From contig QNQO01000219.1 of the NCBI GenBank assembly GCA_003290165.1, positions 310,001 through 374,000 on the forward strand: a DNA stretch of 64,000 bases, in the 5' to 3' direction. Below the pieces are notes generated by a model, which did not search any database, had not been told where the DNA came from, and saw only the letters and a list, made by a program, of their open reading frames with translations. Of the stretch, positions 23,501 to 34,169 are shown piece by piece. Position numbers and translations under genes: made by a program. The stretch comes from Berberis thunbergii (taxonomy: Eukaryota > Streptophyta > Magnoliopsida > Ranunculales > Berberidaceae). Positions within the stretch are counted from its first letter, which is position 1. Every line of letters begins with the position of its first letter.

Positions 23501-26500
23501 TAAACTAACTTACTAAAACAACTAACTTACTACCTAAACCTAGAACTCATAGTTGTTTAAACTAACTTACTACCTAAACCTAGAACCCAAAGAGAGAAAG
23601 AGAGAGCTCACCCGTCTTCAACATTCTGGAGACCAACATCTGTAATAATCTTCATCATTTGTCTCTCACAAGCAGCACTAGTCTCAAGGAACTGCTTTTG
23701 ATCATCAGATAAGTCTGTGGCCTCCAAGAGTGTATTAGCAAATCTTATTCCACTTAAAGGATTCTTTATCTCTTGACAGATGTAGGCCAACTCTTTCACC
23801 CTAGCAAAGCACTTCTTTTCTTGCTGTCTCTGGATTTCAAGAGCTTGCTGCAATTCAGGGCTTGCGATCTGCAAGAAACAAAAGGCCCCAGTGACTTTCC
23901 CATCCATGTTAACCCTTTTATTTGCCGTCAAGAGGGCATGAACATATTTCCCACTATGGTCGAAGAACGAGAATGGGTGTTTGTCAGTGTCCTGTCCGCC
24001 AATTGCATTATGTAGGACAATCATGAACTTGGTCAGAGCATCAGGGCCCTTCAGCCTACAACAACCACCAAAAACCTCACCCACCAGCATCTTCCCTGTG
24101 ACATCCTCTTTAGCCCATCCAGTGAGCTTTTCCATGGCTGTATTCCACTCAGAGCAACAGGTATTTTCATCTGAAGCAAATATAGGAGGGATCAAAGGAT
24201 TGGGATTCTGTACAATAGCCTTGTAATCACCTTCTATGCGAATGAACTTATCCATCACCACTTTCTGACCAGTGACATCTTGACCAACAAAGCACACCCC
24301 CACAATGTTGTTTGTATAATCCTTGCTAGAGCAGGCATTAACCACCACAAAGATGGCTTTCTTAGATTGCTGAGTGCCAAATGTCCTCAACTTTATCTCT
24401 ACATTTTTATCTTCTTCACCTGCATATATCTAAGTTCAATCATGGAATATTCACATTGTTGACTAAGAAATGGTGGTGAAGTATCATGGGGGACAAAGTA
24501 AATGAAACTGGTTTCTATGAAAGATAAAACTTTTATAAAGAATAGAAACTTTAGTTTCATAGGTTACTGAGGAACTAGAAAATTTTGAACACAAAATTCA
24601 TGAATATGCCGATGTTTTAGTATAAATATGACCCATTTGTAGATTACACCTAATTATATAATAATTCAAATTGCATTATTTATTTTTTTCAAAAATAGAG
24701 ATATGCATGATAATCTGTAGATTACAATTATATCCCCATATAAGTAACAAAACAAAATAACCACTGTAGAGGACTCACCCCTCAAGGCATTGTTGAGAAG
24801 CTTTTCAACAATTTCTGCAGATTCCTTAAAAACAAGATCATGAACTAGCGATTTTCCCATAGCTTGCTCAACAGACAGCCCTGTGAGTTCCGCAACCTTT
24901 GCATTCCACCCATTTATCATCCCATCAGAGTCCACCGCAAAAATAGGAGCTGTTGCTGTCTCTATAAGTCGAACCATCTCTCGCGCAACCGAACTAAGCT
25001 CATCCACCCCTTGCACTTCTAAATCGCCCAGAGGCGCACTGATCAAATGCTTAGAATTGCTTCCCTCAGCATCCCTAAATGAATCACGCAAGATAAGCTG
25101 CAAAGAGTGAATTGCGTCCATCTCTGCATTCTCCCACGGCAAGCTCCGGCTCTTAACCACTTCCAGGAAAGCCTTAAATGAAGAACGTGGGTGCATCCTG
25201 TGACCATCATCCTTATCTTCTGGGTGATGCTTTGCTCCACCCCACTTGATCTCCTTCGCTGTATTGGAGCGGAACCAGAACAAGAAATCCTTTGAAGTGA
25301 TATAAGCTACGGCCATCCCACAAACTGCATCACCAAGGGAGGCTGCTCCAGGGTACCCGGCATCAGCCAAACTATCAGTGCTCAGCCCTGTTGAGTCACC
25401 GTGGTAAGCCCACAACCACTCAACAATATCCTTTATTTGAGATTCGGTCGGCGTGACACCAATTGTGCAATACTTCCCTTTATAGTAGAGTGCAGCCCCA
25501 TCACACTTCACAAGATCCATAATACTAGGACTCTGGGTGACAATCCCAGTTGGGGAATCCCGGAGAAGCATGTCACACAAAAGAGTCTGGGTCCGTAAAA
25601 CGTGTTTCTCCAACAACTGAGAAGCCAACTGCAACTCCATATTCAATTGAAGCCCAAACGCCTGCATGAGGAATTCACAAGCATACCGAAGGGGAAATGG
25701 GATGAACCGAGAAGACGTATGATGACACACGACAAGGCCCCACAACCTTGTCGAATTCCTCCCACTTGTGCCTTCTTCTTCATTCCCATTGATAATTACT
25801 GCCATCCCAAGTGAAGCAATTGAGCCCATATTAGCCATGTATTGGGCATGACACCCATGAGGAGCACGTAAGGTCGAACCAACCAAACATAAAGGTTGCA
25901 TAAGATCTTCATCTTGAATCACCCGAACGGGTGTGGCATGGCAGTCAACAATCATCCTAACTCGATTCTGCTTAAACAAAAACCTCGAAGCCTGGGGTAT
26001 ATCAGTGGCAGGATAATGCAATCCAATATACGGTTCCAAATCAGGACGCTTACTCTCTGCCACAACCTCACCGTGTTCGTCCTCATGAAATTTATAAACC
26101 ATAACACGATCATACCCAGTAAGCTCCCTAACATGTTCAACCACTGTGTCACATAAAAGCTTAACATCCCCACCAGGGAGAGACTGCAATCTCGAAATTG
26201 CCCGCACAGCAAGCTTCTGCGACTGCACAGCTCCAGCAATCGACAGAGCTGGATCCTCTGTTCTTGCTGGCTCCAAATCAATAACAATGCCCACATCTAT
26301 CCTATGCAAAATTGCATAAAAGGGTTTCCCCGAATTCTTCGAATGAATCCAAATAGGGTTCAGCAGCGTAATTTCCCTCGCTGCAAACGCCTTTTCGAGC
26401 AAAACCCCACTTGATTGGGTGAACAATGTCCTCACATCAGTACCAACAGTTAAAATTTCCAAATTTTCAAGACTGGGTACTGACTGTGGTGTAAGATCAA

Positions 26501-26837
26501 GCATCTCAGTGGCGTTCTGACTGTACGCAATGACCCGAAAGATCGATTCATCCACTGCAATCATACACCCAAAGGGCTGAATGTGTCCACCCCTTTGAAT
26601 TTTTGACAAGTAGGCCGTAATTTGCTGTTCCGGCACAGATTGTGTAGTTGTTTTAATTGACTGGGAGTAATCAAAAGACTTACCAGACTCTCCAGATTGC
26701 TCGAACACCGCATGAAGCCGAGCATCCACTGTGTACTGGGCAATTGCCTTACTCTCAGCATGTGTCGTGGCCCTGATGTTGCTTGCACCAGAAGAGTGAG
26801 CATGGTTGGTGTAATTCCCTTTATTTCCCGAAGCCAT
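20584..26837 (-). CDS. PHYB: Phytochrome B, with a one-base frameshift in exon 3
   Basis: Red/far-red photoreceptor that controls seedling de-etiolation and shade responses. Exons: 26837-24779, 24419-23612, 21739-21447 and 20803-20584, all GT..AG and in the conserved PHYB four-exon pattern. An N-terminal extension and PAS region are followed by the GAF domain with [11 protein letters not shown] and the chromophore cysteine in [11 protein letters not shown] (Cys329); then PHY, two PAS domains (the first from about 620, [16 protein letters not shown]), and the histidine-kinase-related domain from exon 2's [11 protein letters not shown]. Exons sum to 3380 nt, one short of 1126 codons plus stop. 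In exon 3 the G-run at 21702-21706 (minus strand) has five G where the family frame needs six, giving a stop after about residue 970. Downstream exon 3 and exon 4 ([23 protein letters not shown]) are well conserved, so the lesion is recent or a sequencing error. Confidence 0.97.
22868..23378. repeat. Long inverted repeat (foldback element) in PHYB intron 2
   Basis: Two arms of about 220-240 bases are inverted complements with moderate divergence. The left starts ATGATGGAAAGTAGGATT (22868) and the right ends AATCCTACTTTCCATCAT (23378). Shared inner blocks include GGTTGGGTCGGGCCTAA against TTAGGCTCGACCCAAC and GGCCATTGCTTGTA against TACAAGCAATGGCC. No clear target duplication was found. It could be a MULE-type long-TIR element or two inverted LTR-like copies. 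Confidence 0.75.
23487..23590. repeat. Short direct repeat in PHYB intron 2
   Basis: The block 'actcatagttgtttaaacta' with 'acttactacctaaacctaga' occurs twice in tandem just upstream (in genome coordinates) of exon 2's donor. It is non-coding. Confidence 0.6.
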
Positions 26838-27580
26838 TAATGGGTTTCCTCTCAGAATCTTGGGTACCTTTCTTTTCCTTCAAAAGTCAATGGGTTCTTC
26901 TTCAATTCTCTGATTGGGGTGATGGGGTTCCTCTGTTTCTTCTCAAGATTTCTCCTTTATGGGTTTGGGAGAGAGATTTGATGATGGGTTAAGGGGTTGA
27001 AGAGGAGATGGGATTTGTTATAGAGCCTTGAAGGATCTGAAAGGGAAGTCTTTTCTCTGGCAAGGGCTCTGCTGCTTGGTGAGAGGTGAGTGGTGGGTGG
27101 TGAGTGGTTCATTTTCATTTCTCTTTTTTTTTTTTTTTCTTACCCTCACTTTCACTCCTTTCTTTTTGAGCTTCTTGTTGATGTTGTACTGTATGTTGTG
27201 AAGGAAATGTGTGTGTGGTATGAGCAAGCAAGTGAGATTTTGGGGGTTGGGTCATGTGATAACCACATGGGTTGACCATTGTTTGTAAATGAAAAAATGT
27301 TATTGTTAGCCAAAATCCAAATCAGTGATGTATCAGTGCATGAAAAGTTAGCCTGGTACGAAAACAATGATCTGTATTTGGGAGGTGATTCGCATATTAT
27401 CGGACCAATTGTACACCTCTCTCCAAACTCATGAAAAAAAAGGTATAGTATTCTGATACGAACCATCCTCCTAAGTATAAACCAGTGCTATGTAACCAAG
27501 CTCTATGGAAGCTCTCATCAGTACGCATTGGTCCCAATAGCATAACACATTGCTTCACAATGTAATTTTGGATGGAGACG
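26838..27580 (-). promoter_or_regulatory. 5' UTR and promoter region of PHYB
   Basis: This lies directly upstream of the PHYB ATG and ends at the poly(A) tract of the LINE remnant at 27581. It contains a pyrimidine run at 27121-27140 and GGTGAG/GTGGTGAG repeats. A single TATA box or start site could not be picked. PHYB's proximal promoter is limited to about 0.75 kb before transposon DNA begins. Confidence 0.5.
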
Positions 27581-29600
27581 TTTTTTTTTTTTTTTAAATA
27601 AACCTCCAGTGGGGAAGGGCACCTCTGGAATGTCAGACATTTATTACTTGTCAAAAAATTGATTTACAATCAATACGGGGGTACATTACGACTTTACCCG
27701 TGATATAACCAAAAAACTTAGGCCGCAGCCGAAAACCAAAAAGCAAAACAAAACCTATACTAATGCTGGAAGAATAGACCATAAGACCAGAGCAAAACAG
27801 AGTGGAAAACAAGTGAAGCTTGTCGCACAAATTTCTTCCAAAAAGACGTGCAAAAGCATTTCCTAAAGTACATTGGAGAATTCCCTGTCCAGAGTCGCTA
27901 GAACCTGCAAACCAACAAAGACAAAAGCAACCATCACCTTGACGCGCAGCCTCGCTCCTGCGACAAAACACCAACACTTGTCTAGCCCTCGCAACCCTGC
28001 GCTCAATGATCCGCAGCTGAATCGCTACGCTCCTACAGATCGGAGCCACAAAAGCAGAGCCTATAATCCAACAGCAAGACGCTCCCAGTAGCTGTCCTGT
28101 TTCGCACCATCGCAGAACCCAACCGCAGTCTCGCCCCAGCTGACAGAAATGTCGCACTCCCAGCAGAAAAGACGTTCGCATTCCCAGCAGTCCCAGCTGA
28201 GTCTTGTGACACGCAAGCCTGCAAGCAGAAGCAGCCTGACTCAAAAGAGCAGCTGATCGCCCAGCCCGCATTCTGATTGCCCCAAGCGCTGCTGACTACC
28301 AACGCCACTGGTTGCCTCAATTTCAACCAGCCAAAAGATAAAATCGGGTAGCTACTCATCCCCATGGAGAATGTACGCCGTATGTAATTTGTCGAGCACA
28401 ATCATGCCTGCAACTTTCCTAGGCAAATCAGTCACATTGAAGGAAACAGTCATATGATCTTTTTGTGCTCTATCCGCCAATGAATCTGCCACCGCATTGG
28501 CTTCTCTATAGATATGTTGACAATCTAACGTCATTGTCGCAGCCAATAACTTAATTTATTTCAAAATATTCTCCAAATGCCAAGGTATTTTTAAGTAATT
28601 CATAAACCAACCGCAAGCAAGTTCCGAATTCGTTTGGATAACCACTTTTCTGAAACCCCAGGCAAGACAGAGACGGAGGCCCTCCAAAAGAGCCAAAAGT
28701 TCCGCTTTATTGTTGGATCCTGCACCAAAAAATTTGTTTTCCCACAACACATAAACCCTTCGAGTCTCTAATAATCATACCACCGGATGCCTTGTCCTTG
28801 CGGGGGGATCCATCCACATTAAGCGCAACAAAATCTATGGGGGGAGGGTGCCAATAAACAATTCTAACCAACTTCCTTCTAACGGGGAGCACATTCAGCC
28901 CCAAAGCCCGTAGAGGTGCCTTGTTACTATTAACTTGCTTGGGGATTATAAAAGTATTTGCCAATCTCAACTAACGCCTAATGTTCAAAATCGCAAAAGC
29001 AGGATTTGGGGGAATATTTTCATAAACACATTTGCATCTTTGTTTTCAAATTTCTCATAGAATGAACATAGGCGAAAGATAGAAAAGCACACCTGTTTGC
29101 GAATCGTGTTTAGCTCTCTTAAACCAAGTCACTAGCACCGTTGAGATTTCTGCTGGTCGCCGTATATGGACGTCAAAGATCCTATCAAAATGACTCCACA
29201 CCTGCATCGCCAATTCTCCATCTAGAAAGAGGTGCTTCAAAGATTCTTGCTTTGGCGAACTACAACAACGGCATCTAGATGCCAGGCTGAAACCACATCT
29301 ATATAATTCCCCATCCACTGGCACTCCTCTACGGAGTAATTTTCAAACAAAGACTGATATTCTGGAAGGAAGAAGGTATTGTCAAAGCATTTGACTAAGT
29401 GCATTGATCCTCCCATTTTTTCGTAGCAGTTCATAGGCCGACTGGAGGGAAAAAGCCCATTCATATTTAGAACCCACACACACATGTCCTTCTCATGGGC
29501 CTCACCACGTAATCTATCTGCAAAAAGATCATGCGCCAAGCATCTAAGATCTGGATGAACCAATTCAAAACTTTTCAAAATCACCTATCTGACTGAAGGC
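27581..29600 (-). mobile_element. Dead, 5'-truncated LINE (non-LTR retrotransposon)
   Basis: On the minus strand the order is a zinc-binding reverse-transcriptase C-terminal region (RGFSLASRCRCC-like, KHLFLDGELAMQVW; about 29330-29150), then an RNase H domain (28870-28370) with DGS, NKAELLALLEGL and ADSLADRA, then a 3' UTR ending in a 15-base A tail (27581-27595 on the plus strand as T). The third acidic RNase H position reads Asn (IQTNS, usually TDS). Stops and shifts near 28750 and 28550 break the frame. The reverse-transcriptase core and endonuclease are missing. The 5' limit is uncertain by about 200 bases. Confidence 0.85.
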
Positions 29601-30000
29601 TAAAAACCTTGATTTACCATTACCGTCGATCTTCTGAAAGAAGACACCATGTTCTAGTTTTTCTCAAAGAAACTGATATCCCCCATGCCAATACGTCAAA
29701 GCGAGTTACTCAAAAGAAATGGTCTCCCAATCATGATCTCTTTAAAAAAATGGAGAAGACTCACCTTTGACAGGTTGGGCATATCATATAATTGATTATT
29801 CAGCCATACATTCTAATGATTGTTGAATGATTTTATATAGTTTTTTTCATTTTCTATAAAAATACATCTAAGTCGGAAAAATGTTAATCCTTGTACTCCA
29901 CAAATGAGCTTGAAATCGTCCTGATCCAAAGAGATTGAGATCAACAACAGCCAAAAACTCATCTAAATTCAATATTTTTTTATTTTATTCTAAAATTTTA
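29601..30000. other. Unassigned AT-rich DNA next to the LINE
   Basis: No gene or element terminus recognised. It may include more of the LINE or host sequence. Confidence 0.3.
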
Positions 30001-31880
30001 ATAATAAGTAAAAATTAAAATTTTAGAAATTTGACTAAAGATTTCTAAGCAAAATAATCATAGAGAATATTATAACCAAAGATTAGACTCACTGTTTTAA
30101 GGGTCTATTTATAGTTTATAGATAATTTGAGGACTTAAATAAATTATGTTAAAAACTTAAGTATAATTAATCAATATTTAAGAATAGTTTGTTTTATTGT
30201 AAAAATTATGAAATGTAGAGGGTCAAATGAAAAACTCAAAAGTTATATGTAAGGGCGTATTTATAATTTATAGATAATTGAGGAGCTTCAAATCACCTAT
30301 ATTAGAGTTTAGGTATAATTAATCAATGTTTGATAATTGACTGATTTTGATTGTAAAAATCTGAAATATGAAGGGCAAAATAGAAAATCTAAAAGTTTAA
30401 TGTAATGGTATATTTATAGTTTACAAGTAATTTGGAGGCTTCAAATAAATTATGTTAGAAATTTATGTATAATTAATCAATGTTAGCCTGAATTTAGGAG
30501 GACAAGATGATAAAATGAAATGTAACAGTTTTTTCATTTAGGTTATGGGATCCTATAAAAACTCAGCTCGCTTTTCCAAAAAAAAACAGTCTTTTTTTAT
30601 TTAAAAGACACAAATACTCATTGTAATGGTTCACATGTCTATTGATTTTGCTTGTAAATACCAAACAATTTAGAGGGCAAAAGGGAAAATACAAAAGTTA
30701 GTTGAAGACATTTCACTGTTTATAACAAATGTAGCACCGTTTTTCATTTAAAAGACACATACACATATTGTAAATGTTCATCTACCTATTGCTTTTGCTT
30801 GTAAATACCAAACAATATGGAGGGCAAAACAAATAAAATGCAAAAGTTAGAGTTGAAGACACATCACTATTCATAACAAATATAACAATGTTTTTTATTT
30901 AAAAGATACCAACATTGATTGTAACTGTCCATCTACCAATTGATTTTGTTTGTAAATATCAAGCAATTGGGAGGGAAAATGGGAAATACAAAAGTTAGAG
31001 CTGAAGACACTTCACGTAACACCCTTCTATCATTAGAATAATATGTTGATGTGCTCTATGTGTGTGTATATTATGTAATTTTTATTTTATTTTAAAATTC
31101 AATAATAAGTAGAATTAAATTTTTAAGAAATTTACCTAAAGATTTATAAGCAAAATAATCATAAATACTGTCTCCAAAAATTAAACTTTCACTATTGCAA
31201 GTGTCTATTTATAGTTTATAGATAAATAAGGGGCTTCAAATAAACTATATTAGAAGCTTAAGAATAATTAATCAATGTTGAGAGTGACTGATTTTTATTG
31301 TAAAACGCAGTGTTGTAAAAATTGGTCTAGGCGACTATGCGACCGCCTAGAGGATTTTTTAAATTTTATTTATTTCCAGTTCGAAAAATATAAAATTAAG
31401 ACTTTTTTTTAATACATTTTGCATATATATTTTGGCATTAAATTGGAAGTCATTTATATGTTATTATGTTTAACTTTTATACATTACAATAAATAAATAA
31501 ATAAATAAATAATTGCCTAACCTACGCTCCGCCTAGTTCTCTGGGCATTAGTCCCCTGCTTGCCGCTCGACTACCACCTAGCGCTTTTGAAAACACTGAT
31601 AAAAGGTATGAAATGTGGAAGACGAAATGAAAAATCCAAAAATTAGATGTAAAGGCCTACTTATAATTTATAGATAATTTGAGAGCTTCAAATAAACTAC
31701 TTTAGGGCCTTAGGTATAATTAATTAGTATTTAAGAGGGGTTGATTTTATTATAAAAAATAAAATGTGAAAGCCAAAATGATAAGTCCAAAAGTTAAATG
31801 TAAGGAGATATTTATAGTTTATAGATAATTGAAAATTTTCAAATAATTTATGTTAACAACTTAGTTGCGAATGATCAAAT
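30000..31880. repeat. Interleaved tandem repeats, two families
   Basis: Family 1 contains 'tttatagtttatagataatt', 'ggcttcaaataaa' and 'ggtataattaatcaatgtt' and recurs near 30110, 30255, 30415, 31205, 31665 and 31810. Family 2 (unit about 155 bp: 'tttaaaagacac', 'attgattttgcttgtaaata', 'gagggcaaa...acaaaagtta') recurs near 30600, 30755 and 30900. Both families share the link 'aaaagttagatgtaa'-like sequence, so they may derive from one satellite-like array. No coding frames. Confidence 0.75.
31308..31598. mobile_element. hAT-type MITE with CAGTGTT ends
   Basis: Starts CAGTGTTGTAAAA and ends TTTTGAAAACACTG, which are inverted repeats. Flanking 8-mers GTAAAACG and ATAAAAGG differ at two positions, consistent with an old 8-bp duplication. 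It holds a short (AAAT)n run at about 31491-31511. It interrupts the tandem-repeat block. Confidence 0.65.
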
Positions 31881-32301
31881 ATAATTCAATGTGAGGGAGG
31901 GGGAGGGGGGTGATTTCAAGCTATTTCAAAAACTTCTCAACCATAATAACAATTTGAAAGGTAAGAAACGTGATGCCTGTGTGTTGTTACATAGACCTAA
32001 AATATCATCATCAATAATCCTTATACTTAAGGTATTTCCAAAATATGTCAGTTTTCAGACTTGTTTTCAAACTTCATGTTGCATTTGGCTTTTAGCTAAG
32101 ATAGAAAACAAGTTGTCCTTCAGATGCTTTCTTCTCCAGGATATACTTTGATAGATGCCTTGTAAAAACATAACCATACAAGTTAGACATCCCAAGTGTG
32201 AATTCTCTTGGGATCATAAAGATTTGGAACAAAATAAGAAGATGAAGATTTCGGGGTGTGGGAGAAATCACACTCTTTGAGATTGTAAAAGCCGTGTTGA
32301 A
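31881..32301. other. Unassigned DNA before copia-2
   Basis: A G-run at about 31895-31910, otherwise ordinary AT-rich DNA. Because copia-2 landed in DNA that continues at 38654, this is the far 3' flank of the TIM14-like gene (minus strand). Confidence 0.4.
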
Positions 32302-32306
32302 GTAAA

Positions 32307-32764
32307 TGTTGGACAAATCCAATAATGTGGGCATACATATGTAATATATAACGTGTATTGCTATATTAAAGTGTAGTCCATCGAATATGTGATCTAATAG
32401 GGGTATTGGACTATAAGGTATTAATAAATAACATTGTGTAAATAACGATGTAATTTCTAATTTAATGAGGGCAGAATTGAAAATTCACAGCCCGTAAGTT
32501 TAAGGGTTATGACTTTTGGGCATTATAAATAGGATGGGCCCCCGATTGAGCGTATGTGTTTAAATAAAAAAAAACTTTTGGCATTGTCTTCTGTATCCTC
32601 TCAACAGAAAACTAAGGAAAACGCTTAAATCAATCGGAAGATCCAAATAATCAAAACTCATCACAATCAACGGGGAAATCGCTATGGATCGATCGGGTAT
32701 GTTTCTATTCTTCTTATTTCCATTGAATCAACTAAAGTCTTAAGTTGTTAGTTTAAATACAACA
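32307..32764 (+). repeat. 5' LTR of copia-2
   Basis: 458 bp, TGTTG...CAACA. TATAAATAGGATGGG (about 32524-32538) is a likely TATA box for the element's transcript. Confidence 0.95.
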
Positions 32765-32869
32765 ATTGGTATCAGAGCAATTCCTGTTGATTCCATGTGA
32801 AATTATAAAGAAGGAAAATGCGTTTATGCATATGAGTGCTTATACATGTACAATGATTACACTTTAACA

Positions 32870-33660
32870 GTAATATTATGTTGATTGATGGCACAATGTG
32901 ATTCCTTGATACAATGATTATAGATTCATACAGTGATTATATACATTCATATAGTATCAAGGCAACTGAATACTATATGTTATTTATGATTATAGATTCA
33001 TATAGTTTATGTATCTGGACATGATTATAGATTCATATGAATAACATGAATACAGTGATTATGTATTAATCCATAATACAGTGACTATGACATTAAGGAG
33101 ATCCATAATACAGTAATACAGTGATTATGGATTAATAAGCGATTATGGATTAATAAGTGATTATGGATTAATACAGCGATTGATATAGCATGATTTGGAC
33201 CTACGGTGATTATGTATTCATGATTATAGATTTGAATCTATATAGATATCTATTCATGACAATTGTCTTCACTGTTTCATTGTGAGTGTAATTGTATTCA
33301 GTGATTACATTATAATTGTATTTCCTATTGAAATAGATTACAATTTGGATCAAGGTGAAATAGATGTTAAAAAAAAAAAAAAAAAACGATTCACTGTTCA
33401 CCGTTGACCGCGACTGTTCATTGGTGGACAGGCCTGGTCACTGTTCACTGTTGGGCGGGCCTGGTGATTGTTCACTGTTGGGCGGGCTTGGTGACTGTTC
33501 ACTCTTGGGCCTGTTGCTGTTAGTTGGGCCTGTTACTGTTGGTAATAATTGGGCCTGTTAGTAAATTTTACTTTGACTATTGGGCCTGTTACTATTGGTA
33601 ATAACTGTTAGTAAATTTTACTTTGACTATTGGGCATGTTGCTGTTGGTAATATTGTTTT
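32870..33660 (+). repeat. Repeat-rich leader of copia-2
   Basis: Two blocks lie between the primer-binding site and gag. From 32870 to 33260 short copies of GATTATGGATTAATA / GATTATAGATTCATA alternate. From 33390 to 33660, after an A-run, a unit of 25-30 bp (CACTGTTGGGCGGGCCTGGT, later TTGGGCCTGTTACTGTTGG) is repeated. No coding capacity; probably leader expansion. Confidence 0.7.
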
Positions 33661-34169
33661 AACTTATTGGGACCTATTTAATTTTTGGCTACATTTTATT
33701 TAATTTTAATTTGTATTCAGTTCATACTCCAAATTTATACATAGTTTATAATTTTAGTTTCATGTATCACTATTGTGTTCCTTATTTAAATTTTTCACAA
33801 TTTAACTAATAGGTTGCCAAAGCAACCACTGTTAGAAAAATTGGTTGATTTTAAATAAGTGAGCATGCTAAATCCATGTGAAACAATAGACCCAAAGGAA
33901 GATTGTTTTGACCGGATAATCCATAGTCTTAAATATGTGATAAAGTTTACTATACCATGCTTTTATTATGTCAGTCTAAAGAAAGGCATAATATTAGGTC
34001 GGTTTCGTTGTGTACAAATAGTACCACTTACAGATTGATATTTCTGTCCAAAGACTAAATAACAATGTTGTGCTAGGTATCTTGATATGGGTTTTTTATT
34101 TTCCTATTGTATGAATTTAAAAGTTTATGCAATTGAATAATGATGTGATTATGTTATTTATGTAATTTA

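Noticed and set aside
24666..24778. Extension of PHYB exon 1 to a stop at 24666
   Set aside because: The exon ends at a GTGAGT donor after 24779 and joins exon 2 in the conserved frame; the extra residues are intron.
27651..28271. 206-residue frame on the minus strand
   Set aside because: It lies in the 3' UTR of the LINE remnant, just before its A tail, and is Cys/Arg-rich without any domain. Chance frame.
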